Below, one piece after another: positions 1 to 10,954 of a stretch of DNA of 64,000 nt. Location of the stretch: assembly GCA_963969595.1 (NCBI GenBank), contig OZ018414.1:15855660-15919659 (forward strand). The letters are read 5' to 3'. This DNA comes from Neckera pumila. Its lineage: Eukaryota > Streptophyta > Bryopsida > Hypnales > Neckeraceae. The translations under genes and the position numbers were made by a program. The notes under the pieces are model-generated. The model saw nothing but the letters and a program-made list of their open reading frames with translations. It did no database searches and was not told the origin of the DNA. Position 1 is the first letter of the stretch; each line of letters begins with the position of its first letter.

Positions 1-390
1 ATGTTGAAATTTGACAATAATGTGTTGAAAAGATTAGGAAATTGGACACTTTTAAGTTGAAATTCAACAACAATGTGCTGAAATAAGTATTAAACTGGAC
101 GTGATCGTGTTATTACAAGCATAAAAATGTTAAAATTGACATCCAGATTAACAAAATTATGTTGAACCTCGTCCGGGTCAACGCGTCCTTTCGCACAAAA
201 AGAATCAACACTTTTGTGCTAAATTCTTGTTCATCTGGACACCATTATACTAGTAGTGCAAGCAAACACAAAAATTGAAGCTCACCCGTGCCCTCTAGCC
301 CCATTTTTTGTCATTTTTGTCGACCAACATCATAGCAATGACATCTCTATACTCAGCCAAGAGTCTGCGGATTGGAGACAAGCAACAAAT
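1..390. other. AT-rich non-coding start of window
   Basis: No gene is supported here. The first 180 bases contain several loose variants of a word like ATGTTGAAATTTGAC, which suggests decayed short repeats. Nothing else stands out. Confidence 0.5.
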
Positions 391-850
391 TCAGCGTGTC
401 TTCACGTTCTTCAGGAGCTTGAGCCCTTTCGATTGAAGCTGCTGAGAGAGTACCTGGAATTCCACTGCCTCTTTTGTGAGTGAGCAAAATATGTGTGCGT
501 CGTCTTCAGAACCTCTTCCACGACATGCATTATATTCATCTGCGACAGTGACTATGCGGCTAAGTTCAACCTGTGAGCACAACAGTAAACTTTAGTTGTA
601 AAGGGAGCAAAATTATCTTTAATTTGTAAAGTCACTCCTGTCTTCTGGCCCTGGAAGGAGCTCACACCATCAGTGCCGAAGCATAGGAGCTTTTGCGCAA
701 TGTCGGCATCCTTCAAACCACCGCTAGCATTCAACGCGCCCATGATGATAGAAGTGAGCTTGCTTGCTGTTAAACCATCGGAATCCAATTTCTGGATGGA
801 CAAGTATGGCAAACCAGTACCAAAGCAACCAGCACAACCTAAGCACAAGG
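391..850 (-). pseudogene. hAT-type transposase fragment
   Basis: The minus strand encodes two pieces in different frames that match the middle of the hAT transposase at 16427-19514. The first piece (about 848-552) carries the segment around the second catalytic Asp, CFGTDGVSSF, followed by QLKDKFAP-like and CAHRLNLA motifs; in the longer copy these read CFGADGVSAF and CMGHRVNLA. The second piece (582-391) carries the following LKLLKNVKTR segment, equivalent to LKLLKNVTTR. A stop and a frame change separate them, and both the N-terminal zinc finger and the C-terminal dimerisation region are missing. It is a truncated dead copy of the same superfamily, divergent enough to be a different subfamily from the 16-19 kb copy. 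Confidence 0.75.
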
Positions 851-1000
851 GTCAGCACTAGGCAAGGCGAGTAAACCACTACCATAGCAACCAGCAGCAC
901 CAGGTGCACAACCCAAAACCCTAAGCACGAGTAAAAGTATGAGCAGCAAGTATGGAATTTCAGTACCAAAGCAAGCAGCAGCGTCTAAGCAGAAGTTAGG
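799..1000. repeat. about 149-bp imperfect direct duplication
   Basis: The segment starting with CAAGTATGGCAAACCAGTAC near 800 recurs in diverged form near 949, each followed by an AAGCAACCAGC/AAGCAAGCAGC stretch and a CTAAGCA word. The spacing is about 149 bases. No gene is visible between here and 1415. Confidence 0.4.
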
Positions 1001-1419
1001 GATGCGCGTCTACAACCATAGCATAGAACCAGCTGCAGCAGAGTACCAGGCACAGCATGGGAAAGCACCGAAGCAACGAAAGTAACATTTTTACCACCGA
1101 CCCTAAACCAAATACCATTTAAGCCACATTAGTCCTAGTGGCAGAACCAAATAGTAAGGCTTGCGGAGTACAAAGCAGCATTCCAGGAAGCATAGAACTC
1201 AAAGCAAATCTTAAGTAATGAAAATGACTGTGAACCAAAATTGGACCAATTACATGGGCCACTGGGACCAAATATATGCATGCATTGAAACTCAAAACCA
1301 GCAGTGAATGCTCCCCCACTCAATTTGACTCTAAGAGCAATACAGAATACCACCTTTGAAGATCAAAAAAGATGAAACTCTTCATATTCAGGAAAACAGA
1401 AAAACAAATAGAAGCATAT

Positions 1420-3458
1420 TTACGAAATCCACTCACATTCATGAACGGATACTCCGAAGCTGTTCTTGGGTGTGTTAGGCAGCTCCATTGATGATTTGGG
1501 AATCTCCAGCTTCATATCATTATCCTCCACAGGTGGTCGAATAGGCTTAAATCCAAATGACGTCAACCAAGAAGGATCAAATGGTTCGTTGCAACTCACA
1601 CACGAATCTTGAGTGTCCACCAACTTAGAAATGCAGAAGGGGTGGTAAAAGTGTTTGCAACTCGAAATGACAACATCAAACGAGTTGTACCACTTGTTAC
1701 AAAAAGAACATGGCTGCAATTCAAGTAAACCTCCCTCATCTTCTAGTCGATCTGGGTGAAGGCAAGGCTTCGGCCAACATGCAACCCCTAAACCATTCCT
1801 CATTTTCCCGATTTCATCAGCCACTGCATCTTTGTGTCTTCGAACTTCTTTCAACTCTCGACGCACTACCCCAATGTCAACTTTATAATTCATCATGTCC
1901 AAACTGGCTTCTTCATACAAGTCTTTTGCTTTTTTTGCTCTTCTCTCACTCTCCTGAAGAGTCAACTTAGCAAATTCCAGTTTACGAATCAGGAAATCTC
2001 TTTCAGATTTGAGCCCCTCTAGCCTCTTCAACGCTGTTACAAAGCCATTGTTTTCTTCATTGCAATTGTCCTTAAACTGCTGGATCTGCAGAGCATTTTC
2101 TATTAATCACAAACCCAGGTAGTGTGAGAATATAGCTGAATTTCAAGCACCAATATGACAAGCTGCAAGGCTAAGGTTGTATCACACCCTAAACCAACTT
2201 CTGGAGAGCGTTTGCATTCAATTAATACATTATACTGAAGGTTAGCGTTTATACTAGGATACAAGGCCCATAACATCAGTCAGAGAATGGCTGTACTCTA
2301 GTGTCCACGAAGGGCAGCAATTGCAATGGGAAGCTCAAAAATCATTCACAAAACTCCTACGGGAAAATGCCACAACCTGAGATAGACCCTAAACCTAAAC
2401 CGCAAATAGTTTACTAGTTGCAAGTTCCAGATTCTAGCTACAACAGTTTTGTCTGTGCAGAGTGGGCAAAAGATTTGCCACATTGTGCACATGCACGTTT
2501 GATCATGCAAACTTACACTCCATCTACAAAGCAAAGGACGCAAAAAGGAAAACAACGAGGAAACACTCACAGCCGATTGAACTTCGTTGGTGAGGGAATC
2601 ATTCAACTTCAAGCCTTCCTCCGTGACATTCACGTTCTGGCTTGCCTCTTCTACGTCTGCCTGGCGGTCGTCCACCCCAAACTTAAATCCAATGATTTTT
2701 TCCGCAATTGTTTCCCTTGAACTCTCTAGGAACCCCTCCTTCTTCTACATAGTGGCCAGCAACTCGGCCTCCACCCTGAAAGCCTCCTCCGCATTGGTTA
2801 TGTTGCCAAGCAATATCCGAGGGGACCCAAAACCTAAAACTGGTTTCTACTCTCCTTCTTCTCGAACGGCATTGCTCCAAATAGTGTACCTCAACTGAGA
2901 TCCGGAGGGTTTAGAAGACAAGGTGGGCGCCAGGCGAGCTATGGTTTCGGTCTCCTCTGGAGTCAAATCGTGCTTCAGAAGATCCGATTCCAAACGACAG
3001 GCAAGAACAGAGGCGGTGGATGCAGCTGCGGAAGCCCAGTCAACCTCAAAACCCATTTGCTCAGCGATATTCCCCTTCACCAACCACACCATAAACTCTT
3101 TGTTTGTGACGTCCACTTTGCCGTAAATTTTGGAATATAATTCCAACAACTGCAACCTCGTCTCTGGCTTCAAGGTTGTGTTTGTTGTCTTGAATGCTGT
3201 GCATTTGCCCCACACTTCCTCAATCTTCTCTGATGTGATAAACAACATCTCTGCAGAGTTCTTTGGATTCAAACCTTTGCTACTAAGACCACGCTCTCTA
3301 ATAAAAAAATCTGCAGTAAGGGTTCTCAAGCCTGCAAATTCGTCCAGCAACTCCGACACGGATGGAGGCGGCTTGGAAACCTTGTGTTTGCGGTCCAAAG
3401 AACCCCTACGATCTCTGCACAACTTTGCAGACGCACCCCGCACCAATGCCACGTCCAT
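1420..3458 (-). CDS. Coiled-coil RING-H2-like protein, three exons, one in-frame TAG
   Basis: Three exons fit GT-AG rules and keep phase: 3458-2890, 2775-2571 and 2085-1420, together 480 codons (479 aa if read through). The ATG at 3458 follows GAAGCC. Exon 1 is a helical domain I do not recognise. Exon 3 opens with a Lys/Glu-rich coiled coil (about residues 260-360) and then a RING-H2-like zinc site C384-x2-C387-x13-C401-x-H403-x2-H406-x2-C409-x10-C420-x2-C423, which in known families binds two zinc ions and often recruits an E2 ubiquitin enzyme. Exon 2 contains an in-frame TAG at 2757-2755 (codon 200), which may be a C-to-T change of CAG. So the gene is either recently dead or uses a splice I did not find. 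Its surroundings are transposon-rich, so it could also be a multicopy element gene. Confidence 0.55.
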
Positions 3459-4297
3459 GGCTTCCTAAACCACAACCCTACACAAAGCCAAACTAAGTAA
3501 CAAACACCTAAACCTAAACGAAATCAGACCACGCTCGGAGCGTCATGAGCAAGAAGCATAGTAGTGGTGAGAGAGCTAACTCCAAACCCTAATGGTCGTT
3601 GAGCTTCCATTCTCGCCTTGCTCAGCTCAAAATTCTACGAAACAAGTTTAGCACTCAGCAGGCCACCCACAAAATTTTGAAAAACTGTTTCTCACTGCCA
3701 CTCACGCCCTGAGAGTGACGACTTTCCAAACCCTAACGGACTCCATCCCCGCCTCGCCACTCCCGCCCTGTTCAAAATGGTTGCCAGCTGTCAGATTTCA
3801 TCGGGGATTGATCGAAGATTTAGAATAAAGGACTCTGGCAAAGCAGTCAAAGCGTGTCGCCGGTGGCTCATGTTACCTCAAGTGTACCCCGACCATGTAG
3901 TGATTTTTGGTATCACAGAAATCGCAATTAACATCTTTGTCACCTAGAGGTGATCATTATTGGAGGGTCTCCGTCAGAAATCTGTGTGGGGTCCATAGAC
4001 CGCCTACCAGGTGGAGTGCTGGAAGACCATTTAACTCAAGTCGAGATGAAAGAGTTCTGATCATTATTGTGAGATTCAGCTTGGGTGGTTGTCATGGAAA
4101 TGCAAACTCTGACCGTGATGTTCAGTTAATCACATATAGATGATAGCAAATCCAAACTCTTGAAATCCGTGTTTCATTGCCACTCCTTTGGGTACTGATT
4201 TAACTCGCCTCGAGTTAGATTTGCTGGTAATCAAAAGTGGTGGAATGTTTGCACCTCATTATCTTGTTAATCTTCATTACCTTTGTGCGTAGGGAAT
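3459..4297. other. Intergenic region with telo-box-like motif
   Basis: No coding region is supported. AAACCCTAA at 3584-3592 matches the plant telo-box, a promoter element known from housekeeping genes, and lies about 130 bases upstream of the minus-strand ATG at 3458. The right part leads into the first recognisable exon of the next pseudogene, preceded by a possible splice acceptor TGCGTAG at about 4292. Confidence 0.4.
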
Positions 4298-7066
4298 ATG
4301 GATGCCATTAGAAGGCTTGCTCAGGGGTATTCCTTAGATGATGGCAAGGTGAAGAATACGCTCATACAAAACATCATCATCCCCAAATGTGATGGGATAC
4401 TGAGACAAATTTGGAGCACTAAGATTGTTGTCCTGCACAATGCCAATGGTCTCCCCGTGGCTGAGGGAATCTGTCACAGCGTGAATTCGGAACACGTTGT
4501 TGGTAGCAATGGTCCTCTAGGAGATTCTCTTGTTGCAGTACAGATCTCTAAGTCTCTACATCCTACTGATGTTCCTCATGACTGGAAATACTCACTTCAT
4601 GCATGGCCCATCGATTGTGTCTTTCTGAATGGGGCGAGCTTAAGCAATCACGAGGTCCGAGATGAGTACAACCGTCGGCAGGCAAGACTGTCGCAGCCAT
4701 CTTCGTCAACTAAGAGACCATATACGAGCGTCGTCAGGAATCCTCCACCACCTCAATTTTGTGTGAAAGCCGACGATCTGCTCACTCAGGAGTCTATCAA
4801 CTTAGTGTCAAGCAAGATGTGCTGCTCGAGCAATTGTGTCCAACCTTTTCCAAGAGACAAAATTCGTGCCTTTCGTGAACATATGTACCACAAGACAAAC
4901 TTTGAATTCCGTTACCACATGAAGTTGGACGTGCACCGCCAGGTCCACCGTAACTCTCAAGGTAAGAAAGTGGTCACTCTCGAAGGGATCAATGTCTGTA
5001 TGGCGGCGTGGAGACATATTGCAGGTGTCTCGGAATCCACCTTCCATCGTTTCCAAGGATATGCTGCTAGAGGTGATCAAGCTCAACTTCACGGAAATTT
5101 GGGCTTGCAAAAGACTTGGCAGCATTCCTTGCAGGCCACAGCAACGTTAAAATGCTTGCTCAAAAAGTCAACTATATGCTACATTGTATGCATAGTCTTC
5201 CTTCCGGAGAGAAGGCTGTGTCTAAGGTTCTGCCAGCCACCTTCACATGGAAGAATCTACTCCCCAACATCAATGCAGCAAATGCTGTGTTTGGGTTGAA
5301 GGAGGTCTCCACCTCAAGTATCAGCAAAATTAGGAAATGGAATTTTCCTGAATACTCTGTGAAGAAGCCCGGTGACAATTTCGCTCGTTGCGCGGACTGT
5401 GATAGATTTCAAGAACAGAGAAGGACTGCCCCCATTGGATTGCGTCGGAATTGGGACCTACTACTGGAGAAACACAATATATGTGCACGGGCTCATTGAG
5501 ATAATTATTACGCAAATCAGTATAAGTCAACTGCCTACCCTCACGAGTGCTTGACGATTATGCATGACAAAATGGACCATGCCAAGACGGCGTTTCCTGT
5601 ATTCTCCCACAAAAGCAAGCAACTTGACGGACTTACGAAATTGCCGGTATCAATCACCGGAATGATAGCTCATGGGCATGGCAACATGCGATATGCGCAT
5701 TTCGGTCTGGACATTTTTCTGCACAACTCCAATTACATGGTGGGTTTATTGGCTAAGCTCTTACGAGATCTTGAATTCCCTCCAAAGTACTCTTCCAGGG
5801 AGCTGTTTGTTGGGGCGGGCTGTGCTCCTTTCTTTGAGGCGGTGCTGAAAGGAGCTGAAATGTGCGATTCATCACTTTGGCCACCGCCAGAAGTCCCAAT
5901 TGAAGCAATTCCACTTCCTCCAGTCCTCAATGTTCATATGGACAACGCCACAAGAGACAACAAAATTCAATATGTGTTTGCGTTTTGGTCTCTCCTTATT
6001 GTGAAGAAGATATTTTGAGAAGTTTATGTAAGTTTCATGGTGGTTGGTCACACGCACGACGACATCGATGCTTTGTTTGGCAGATGGAGCATGCAATTGA
6101 AGAAAGCAAGCTTTCCCACCATCCCAGCCCTCATGAAGTCCTTCATGAATGTGGATTTTGTGCCTACAATTCCTCACTTAATTGAGGAGATACCTGATTT
6201 CAAAGCCTTCATAGAAAGCTCACTTTTGGAAGGGGATGAAGCACTCGTTGGCCATACCAAGGCACAACAATTCAAATTTTATTTGAACTCAGAGGGTTTT
6301 CCGATCATGAATTACAAGAGGTATTGCACGGATAGTGATTGGCTCCCAGAAGAAAGGGGGATCAAATTGTGGCAAGAAGACTCGGAAGGACGGAGTCTAT
6401 GACCTCGTGGAGTGCCTGTGCCGGTTTCCCACCTTCCAATGAGGGTACGGATGACATTTCCAAAGGGATTTTTGGGTTCATCAAATATTGGGAGGCATTA
6501 TGCAACAAAGACGAGAGTGGGGAGTATAGGAGATGTTTCAAGTATTTGGTGTTCTATTGGCTAGCGGTGAAAGCATGTTTGATTGAGCCTATTCAACCAT
6601 TTGAGGAGCTGAAAGAGGGCTTCTGGCCTTCTACTCGAGTGGAAGCAATTGAGGAGGACGAACTTGATGACAATGGCGAAATTCGTGAGGAATTTGCTGA
6701 GGATGATGTCTTTGTGGGGCAACATTGTGATCGTCCCTTGCCATCTTTCCAAGTGAGTCATAATGTTGAGAAAGATTTTGTTGTCGCCTTTCGACCAGCT
6801 GACGGTGATACAAAACCTGTATGGATTACTAGAACTTTATCTGCCCCTTTCACAAATCCAGAGCATCCAAATTGCATCTTGATTCAGTACTTCAAGCCAA
6901 CGGCACAAGGAAGAAATGTTCAAGAATTTTACACTGGTTGGGACTCTGCCAAGGGATTACATTGGAAAGTGGACGAGACACAAGAATCTGCTTGGGAGGA
7001 CACAAATGCTTTCATCACCGCATGGAAGTCCAAGGTTAAAAAAAACACAGTGGAATGTGTCCTTTG
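4298..7066 (+). pseudogene. DUF7869-like transposase-like gene, copy 1
   Basis: This is the same gene type as the minus-strand copy at 22589-24785. Visible modules in order are a Cys-rich N-terminal part (CCSSNC near 4820), a CxxC zinc-like site (ARCADCDRF, 5389), an IMHDKMDH motif, a GxxAHGHGNMRYAH segment, the signature NVHMDNATRDNK (about 5931), the VSFMVVGHTHDDIDAL motif (about 6032), and a C-terminal module with PVWITR and YTGWDSAKGLHWKVD. The HMDN...GHTHDDID pair resembles the family InterPro calls DUF7869, widespread in eukaryotes and often in repeated genes. The copy is dead: there is a frameshift near 5110, an in-frame TGA at 5497, a TGA at 6016 and a frameshift near 6395. It lacks the intron found in copy 2. 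Function is unknown; an RNase-H-like nuclease role is inference. Confidence 0.6.
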
Positions 7067-7069
7067 AAT

Positions 7070-7960
7070 CCCAGCAGCTCAAGTTGATGTCATCAACGGG
7101 AGTTTGTATTTGTACGATTCCGACTAAATATGCATCGCATATTGTGGGGATACTTTGTAGTACTTGAAGTTAGGTTTGGTAGTTAGAATTCTATGGTCCA
7201 TTTGTTTTTGTATAACCATAGACGGCTTTATATGATTTTACATTATATGTTTTGAGTAGAGATGTTGTGGATTGGAGTAACTAAGGTGTTTTAATACTAT
7301 AGATATGTTTTGGGAATATTTATATATTTTGTGTGTAGCCATTTGCGCAGCAAGTGCACTTTTTATAGTATTTAATAAATTTTTTATTCAATCAATGGTA
7401 TATGGGATATTGTATTTGTTAAAATCGTTTCATTATCAGATCCTGTAACTAAATTTTGTCTTTTAAAAATACAATACAAGTTGAAAAAAATGGTAGTGGA
7501 TAAGACCACTTCTTATTCTGTCAACTTTTCAAGCGCTTGTCATAGTTTCATATAGGGAGGTCTATTGGTTGTTTAAAATTTTCCTGCTTTCAAAGTGTAG
7601 TGATCAGCACAAAGTCATGTATACCTTCTAAATGAGATAAATAGCCTCCAATCGTTCAACTGATGACTTGGTGTTCAAGGACCATACACCGTATTTGTAA
7701 ATGACTATCGTTACTCTGATTAATAAGTAGCCCAAGACACTCTAACCTAAAACTCTCATTTTAATGGAAATTGCAGGTACAAATTAATGAAATTAAGTTC
7801 CCCTTAACTTAAATTTATTTCAAAGCAAATTCAATTGAAGGTACAACTCGAGGCAATATTCAAGGTACAAAATAGGACATTGTTATTTTAGGAGGTCCCC
7901 AAACTCCCAAAATAGTGAATATGATGTTTACATAGCAAGCAAATTTATGTTCCAGAAAGG
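7070..7960. other. AT-rich non-coding DNA before the satellite
   Basis: No gene, no clear structured RNA and no strong repeat is visible. The composition is AT-rich with many short A and T runs. Confidence 0.5.
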
Positions 7961-9230
7961 GCTGCCATTAATGGCTGGGGTGTAGGATGTCCCAAAATTT
8001 CAACAAAGGAATTACATTTTTGTAAGTAGGAATTATGTGTCTTTAAAAAGGTTGCCATTAATGACTGGGGTGTAGGATGCCAAAAATTATAGCAATGAAT
8101 CTAAAATTTGAACCACTGTATAAAAAAATTCTACATTCCAAAAAAGACTGCCGTTAACGGCTGGGATGTAGGATGCTAAAATAATTCAGCAATGAATCTA
8201 AAATCTGAACCGCGGTGGAAGAAGTTCTACATCCCAAAAAGGGCTGCCGTTAACGGCTGGAGTGTAGAATGCTAAAAGATTTCAGCAATGAATCCAAAAT
8301 CTGAACCGCGGTGGAAGAAATTCTACATCCTAAAAAGGGCTGCCGTTAATGGCTAGAGTGTAGGATGCTAAAAGATTTCAGCAATGAATCCAAAATCTGA
8401 ACCGCTGTGGAAGAAATTCTACATCCCAAAAAGAACTGCCGTTAACGGCTGGAGTGTAGGCTGCTAAAAAGATTCAGCAATGAATCCAAAATCTGAATCA
8501 CAGTGGAAGAAATTCTACATCCCAAAAAGGACTACCATTAATGGCTGGGGTGTAGGATGCTAAAAGATTTCAGCAATGAATCTAGAATCTGAACCACGGT
8601 GGAAAAAATTCTACATCCCCAAAAGGGATGTCATTAACAGCTGGAGTGTAGGATGCTAAAAAGATTTAGCAATGAATCTAGAATCTGAGCCGCGGTGGAA
8701 GAAATTCTACATCTCCAAAAGGGTTGCCGTTAACAGCTGGAGTATAGGATGCTAAAAGGATTCAACAATGAATCCAAAAACTGAGCCGTAATGGAAAATA
8801 TTCTACATCCCCAAAAGGGATACCGTTAACGGCTGGGGTGTAGGATGCTAAAAAATTTCTATAGTGAATATAGAATCTGAACCGTGGTGGAAGAAATTCT
8901 ACATCCCAAAAAGGGCTGCCATTAACGGCTGGGGTGTAGGATGCTAAAAAAATTTCAGCAATGAATCCAGAATCTGAGCTGCGGTAGAAGAAATTCAACA
9001 TTCGAAAAAGGGCTGCCGTTAACGGCTGAGGTGTGAGAAGGTGAAAAATTACTGTGTGTGACCTAATTTATAATGTGCAAAGAAGGAAAGTTTGACTCCC
9101 AAAAACGGCTGCCGTTAACGGTTGGGGTCTAAGGAAGGCAAAAGAAACTATGCCATTGGACGGAATCCTAGTATATGCTATTCTAAATTGGAACCTAAAA
9201 AAGTGCAGCCGTTAACTGTTGGGGTCTGGG
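7961..9230. repeat. 96-bp satellite array, 14 units, palindromic core
   Basis: Fourteen copies of a core close to GCTGCCGTTAACGGCTGGGG start at 7961, 8051, 8147, 8243, 8339, 8435, 8531, 8627, 8723, 8819, 8915, 9012, 9108 and 9205. Spacings are 90, then 96 nine times, then 97, 96 and 97. Each core contains the 12-bp perfect palindrome GCCGTTAACGGC or a mutated form of it. Between cores lie a GTGTAGGATGCTAAAA block, a TTTCAGCAATGAATC block and a GAAATTCTACATCCC block. Units at the right end (from about 9030) diverge most. No coding role is visible. Confidence 0.92.
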
Positions 9231-10954
9231 AAGGCCAAGAAAAAGAACTGCACACCTGAATTTCCTTCAGTGCTTGCACTTGTCTTGTGATTTCTTCCTT
9301 GCCCATCTTGCCGTGCATACTTTGCTGCAGCCTCCGCCGCAACCTCCGCCTCTTCCATAGTGATCGCTTTTTCTCCCTCCCTCGTTGGTTGTTGCCTCAG
9401 CGCCTTCAAAGACAATGTTCAAAGACAGCAAAAGAGTTAGGGTGAATCCGGTCTCCAAAAAAAACAAAAAAGCAAATAAGGAAGAGATTGGTAGATATAG
9501 CTTAAGGGAATCTTCTAAATAACTTCCTCAATCCTTAAGATTTCAAGCCAAAATTTTTTGTACCTGTAGATTGTACACGTCAGATTCACTCCAATTTTTT
9601 TCAGAATTTTAGGACACTTGAGCGAATTTACAAAAATCAGCAAAAACTGCAAAAAATAAAAGTGCTGGATTTTGCCTAAAAATCTTCAAAAACTGAACAT
9701 TTCAGGGAAGATTCCAAGATGCTGAATTCGTTTTTTGGCCATGAAATACTCAATATTTGTCCATTTTTTACATGCTATATATCGTTGGAATCGGGCTTCC
9801 GACGCGCATGAAATGATGTAAAGTTGCAAAATCTGCCTCTAAAAAAAAATTTCACATATATTCAAATTCAATATCACTTGGAATAATTATTTCCTTACCA
9901 TTGTGTTTGTGCTTCCTACCTCCTACTCCAACTCTATTGTTGGGGCTGTTTGTTGTTGCTGTTGTTCTTCCTCTCCTTCTTCATTAATATCTTGATCCTA
10001 ATCACTACAGCTTGAGGCAATATTTGGTTGAGCTTCACAAGAGATGGGTTCAAATTCCACATTATCTTCTCCAATTGCTTCACATGAAACAATACCTCCA
10101 TACGTCAAATTCCTCAATGTGCCAGATAGATCAACTGCACTAATTTGAAGCACCCGTCTAGTCATTCTAGCCCTTAACAATTGCCTTTTACTTGAATAAC
10201 AAAAACTACTTTTCTTCCTCCTCTTCTTCCTACCTTGAACTAGAGTGTCCAACGCTAACAATGGAAAAACAAGTATCCTTGCATCTGAAATAATAAACTA
10301 GTAGGGCCTTACAATATCAAGATCCTCCATACTACATCACCCACTTTTTGCAATATGCGTTTCTACATACTACTTCATTCCACTCTATAACCTTTTATAT
10401 TCTAAAGAACTTCAACAACCCTTCTCTACAAAATTGGAATTCAATTTTATAAGTAAATGATGGCTTCATATGTCTGTTATTCATATTATCATCAATGAAA
10501 AAAACCTTTACCTATCTAAAGATATGCAATTATCATTGCAAGCATGTCAAGGATCATGCAATACAAGGCATTTTGATCTATCGTCTCCTATCAGTGCCAG
10601 CTCTAATACTACTAACATTGTCTGATAGAAAATGATACATTGTCAATATTATAATTCATTTATTATTTTTGATGTACTAATTGATACTATGCAGTACGCC
10701 ACCTTATCCAACTTCATTTCAAATGTTGTTAATATATCTTCTTCTAGAGCAAATCTTGATATGATACGTAATAACAAGCATTGAAATCATCAATCCAATT
10801 TCAAATTATACGGCATCCATGATATATATCCATTCAATTCAAACAATCCTAGAGGTTTTCATTCTTATTTATATTTACATCCCTTGCACTTGTAAACATC
10901 ATTGCTTGCTTCCTAATGCTGCAACTTCCCTGCAACTTTATGTAACACTTCAGT
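9231..10954. other. Non-coding stretch between satellite and MULE-like pseudogene
   Basis: No gene can be supported firmly. On the minus strand an open stretch at 10261-9998 encodes a basic KKRRKK segment and an acidic tail but has no ATG start and no recognised domain. A short Ala-rich open stretch lies at 9415-9212. They could be exon remnants. The rest is AT-rich. Confidence 0.35.

Noticed and set aside
7961..9230. CRISPR-like array
   Set aside because: The spacers between the palindromic cores are themselves repeated, the period is 96 bp, and the context is a plant nuclear genome. It is a satellite.
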